Shown here: one piece after another, positions 6,301 to 6,845 of the stretch
Layout: each line of letters starts with the position of its first letter
Position numbering within the stretch: position 1 is the first letter of the stretch
Origin: Anaerolineae bacterium
GTDB lineage: Bacteria; Chloroflexota; Anaerolineae; UBA1429
Direction: 5' to 3'
Length of the DNA: 6,845 nt
NCBI GenBank assembly: GCA_016928125.1
Contig: JAFGLK010000350.1
Location: 1-6,845 of the forward strand
Position numbers and translations under genes: made by a program
Notes under the pieces: generated by a model
What the model saw: only the letters and a program-made list of their open reading frames with translations
What the model was told of the DNA's origin: nothing
Databases searched by the model: none

Positions 6301-6845
6301 TGGGCCTCTACCCAAAGGCTCGCGCCGCGCTGGAACATGCGCTGGCTCTGTCGCGGGCGATCGGAGCGCGACGCGAGCAGCTCTACAACCAGCTCAATCT
6401 CGGGCTGGCTTGCTGGCGCACAGGCGATGGCGATACGGCGCGCTGCCTTCTGGAGGACGTCATCCCCGAGCTGGAGGCGCTCGGTGACACGTTCGGCCGC
6501 GCCTCGGGCCAGAACTACCTGGCCCTCGTGCTGGAGCATTCTGGCGATGCCATGGGCGCTGCGCAGGTGTTTGCCCAGGCGCAGGGAGCCATGGATCAGA
6601 TGGGGGCGCGCGGCTGCGCAGCCGATGCCCTGGCCGGCCTGACCCGCTGCCGGATGCTGGAGGGTGACCTGGCGGCGGTCCGCAAGAGCGCCGAAGCGCT
6701 ATGGCTCTGCCTTACTGAGGGCATTGGGGGCATGGAATTGCCCTTGCTCGCCTATGAGACATGTGCGCGGGCCTTCGAGATGCTCGACGAGGCGGAGCGG
6801 GCATCGGCGGCCGCCGGCGACGGCTATGCGTTTCTCATGGAGCAG
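3363..6845 (+). CDS. Zinc-ribbon / class III cyclase / P-loop ATPase / TPR-like signalling protein (3'-truncated)
   Basis: Open for 1161 codons to the window edge. It is a probable cytoplasmic nucleotidyl cyclase fused to an ATPase and helical repeats; no signal peptide or membrane segment is evident. Residues 3-20 and 28-45 are two zinc ribbons, each with two CxxC pairs. After a linker (51-113), the class III cyclase core spans about 115-295. Its metal Asp residues are D123 (FCDVVGS) and D167 (MGDAILAFFG). T238 sits at the base-recognition position, with N245 and R249 in GDAVNLAARLE. R163 stands where adenylate cyclases usually have Lys. The ATPase module follows MVGRDAEL (317-324), with Walker A GEAGIGKS (347-354), a Walker B-like LLLLEDLHWAD (502-512) and GNPFFLEEL (596-604). 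From about 770 onward come TPR-like helices, eight of them in strict 40-residue register from 811. Whether it makes cAMP or cGMP, or is active at all, cannot be settled here. The architecture is known among multidomain cyclases; the stimulus is unknown. Confidence 0.92.
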   Translation, partial: MYCPKCRRPCPADFAFCPHCGSALESTCLRCGGLAPAGAAFCPRCGAPLVGESADPSRSFSGGSPSSAERTAELGQEPHIAADQARQRALERMVPREYMEQLLATRDAPAQPQRRLITILFCDVVGSVAISEGLDPEEVLEVMNGAFEALIRPVLHHHGTLARLMGDAILAFFGAPVAHEDDPERAVRASLEMVENAHLYAARLAQERGLERFSVRAGINTGLVAVGEVGIDLRVEYTAMGDAVNLAARLEAAAPPGGVLITHDTYRHVRGRFDVVPQAPLTVKGHPGPVQCYLVERAKPRAFPIGSRGVEGIATRMVGRDAELAALQQAYLDAADGHQARVVTVLGEAGIGKSRLLDEFASWVELRPERVDYWKARAARVSQSVPYGLLRNLFARRFGILDSDSAAVALTRFRQGMAGILEAEQADLAGHLAGFDFSSSPTVRALLGSPSFGQIASASLRRALSILWRLGQLTQVPQWPGDETAHGVAYGPSASGHEEPALLLLEDLHWADDASLDLIAGLVAEAPRARLLVLAAARPQLLERRPNWGEGLDAYVRLELRPLSRRSGRALVGEILQRAAEVPEDLCEMLVDGSEGNPFFLEELVKMLIEDGAIEPDVERWHIDGQRLGQVRLPPTLTAVLQARLDALPPDERLVLQRASVIGRQFWDSLVVELVPEGMEVGALLAALRSRELVFRRERPAFDAVQEYTFKHSFLREVTYETVLLHVRRNCHGQVARWLEAHAGERLGEYLALIAEHWRLAGEGTVAAGWYMRAGERAAALGEMTDARGFFASALELLPPDDLALRWRALAGQDEVLGVLGDSDARQAADQALLVLAQQMGDDNRLAEAHYRRGHYLGVLSRYPEALEALDAALAVAVRAGNRHLRAKTLPLKVFTLTRMGRMPEAGAITGEALACAEMPGEPEILARALSNVSIYYAAAGDLSRAAQLIARQAETMQQVGNPVGQAISLGNLGYYYLLLGLYPKARAALEHALALSRAIGARREQLYNQLNLGLACWRTGDGDTARCLLEDVIPELEALGDTFGRASGQNYLALVLEHSGDAMGAAQVFAQAQGAMDQMGARGCAADALAGLTRCRMLEGDLAAVRKSAEALWLCLTEGIGGMELPLLAYETCARAFEMLDEAERASAAAGDGYAFLMEQ

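Overview
This is a GC-rich, gene-dense window with all four genes on the + strand. The codon usage, the sugar-type ABC permease pair and the very long cyclase/ATPase/helical-repeat protein suggest a free-living bacterium with a high-GC genome. Chloroflexota (Anaerolineae/Caldilineae-like) is my best guess from family knowledge. No rRNA or other phylogenetic marker is present to confirm it.

Layout. Positions 1-240 hold the 3' end of a MalF/UgpA-type permease. Positions 251-1138 hold its MalG/UgpE-type partner, which is complete and carries the EAA loop. The two are 10 bp apart, with the second gene's Shine-Dalgarno overlapping the first gene's stop, so they form the end of a carbohydrate-uptake operon. 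A 314-bp gap follows. It holds a perfect 12-bp palindrome just after the permease stop, an exact 12-bp direct repeat with a 20-bp period, and a strong-looking sigma-70 promoter (TTGACG-18-TATAGT with an extended -10). That promoter should drive the next gene, 1453-3177, a secreted/membrane DUF2207-family protein of unknown function with a glycine-rich tail. The 185-bp gap after it carries an inverted element built from six degenerate copies of a 9-nt unit (CCACGAAGG), then a weaker promoter candidate.

The last gene starts at a GTG at 3363 and stays open to the window end (1161 codons, no stop). It encodes a modular signalling protein: two four-cysteine zinc ribbons, a class III nucleotidyl cyclase domain, a P-loop ATPase module with Walker A and B motifs, and a C-terminal helical-repeat array. 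In that array eight consecutive units have a period of exactly 40 residues.

How they may work together: the permease pair imports a sugar or similar solute, using a binding protein and ATPase encoded elsewhere. The DUF2207 gene and the cyclase gene each appear to have their own promoter, so a shared pathway is not shown. The cyclase protein looks like a cytoplasmic sensor in which the ATPase and repeat modules could control cyclic-nucleotide synthesis. I found no CRISPR, tRNA, rRNA, insertion sequence or obvious defence cassette. The most notable items are the architecture of the cyclase protein, its active-site variations, and the intergenic repeats.
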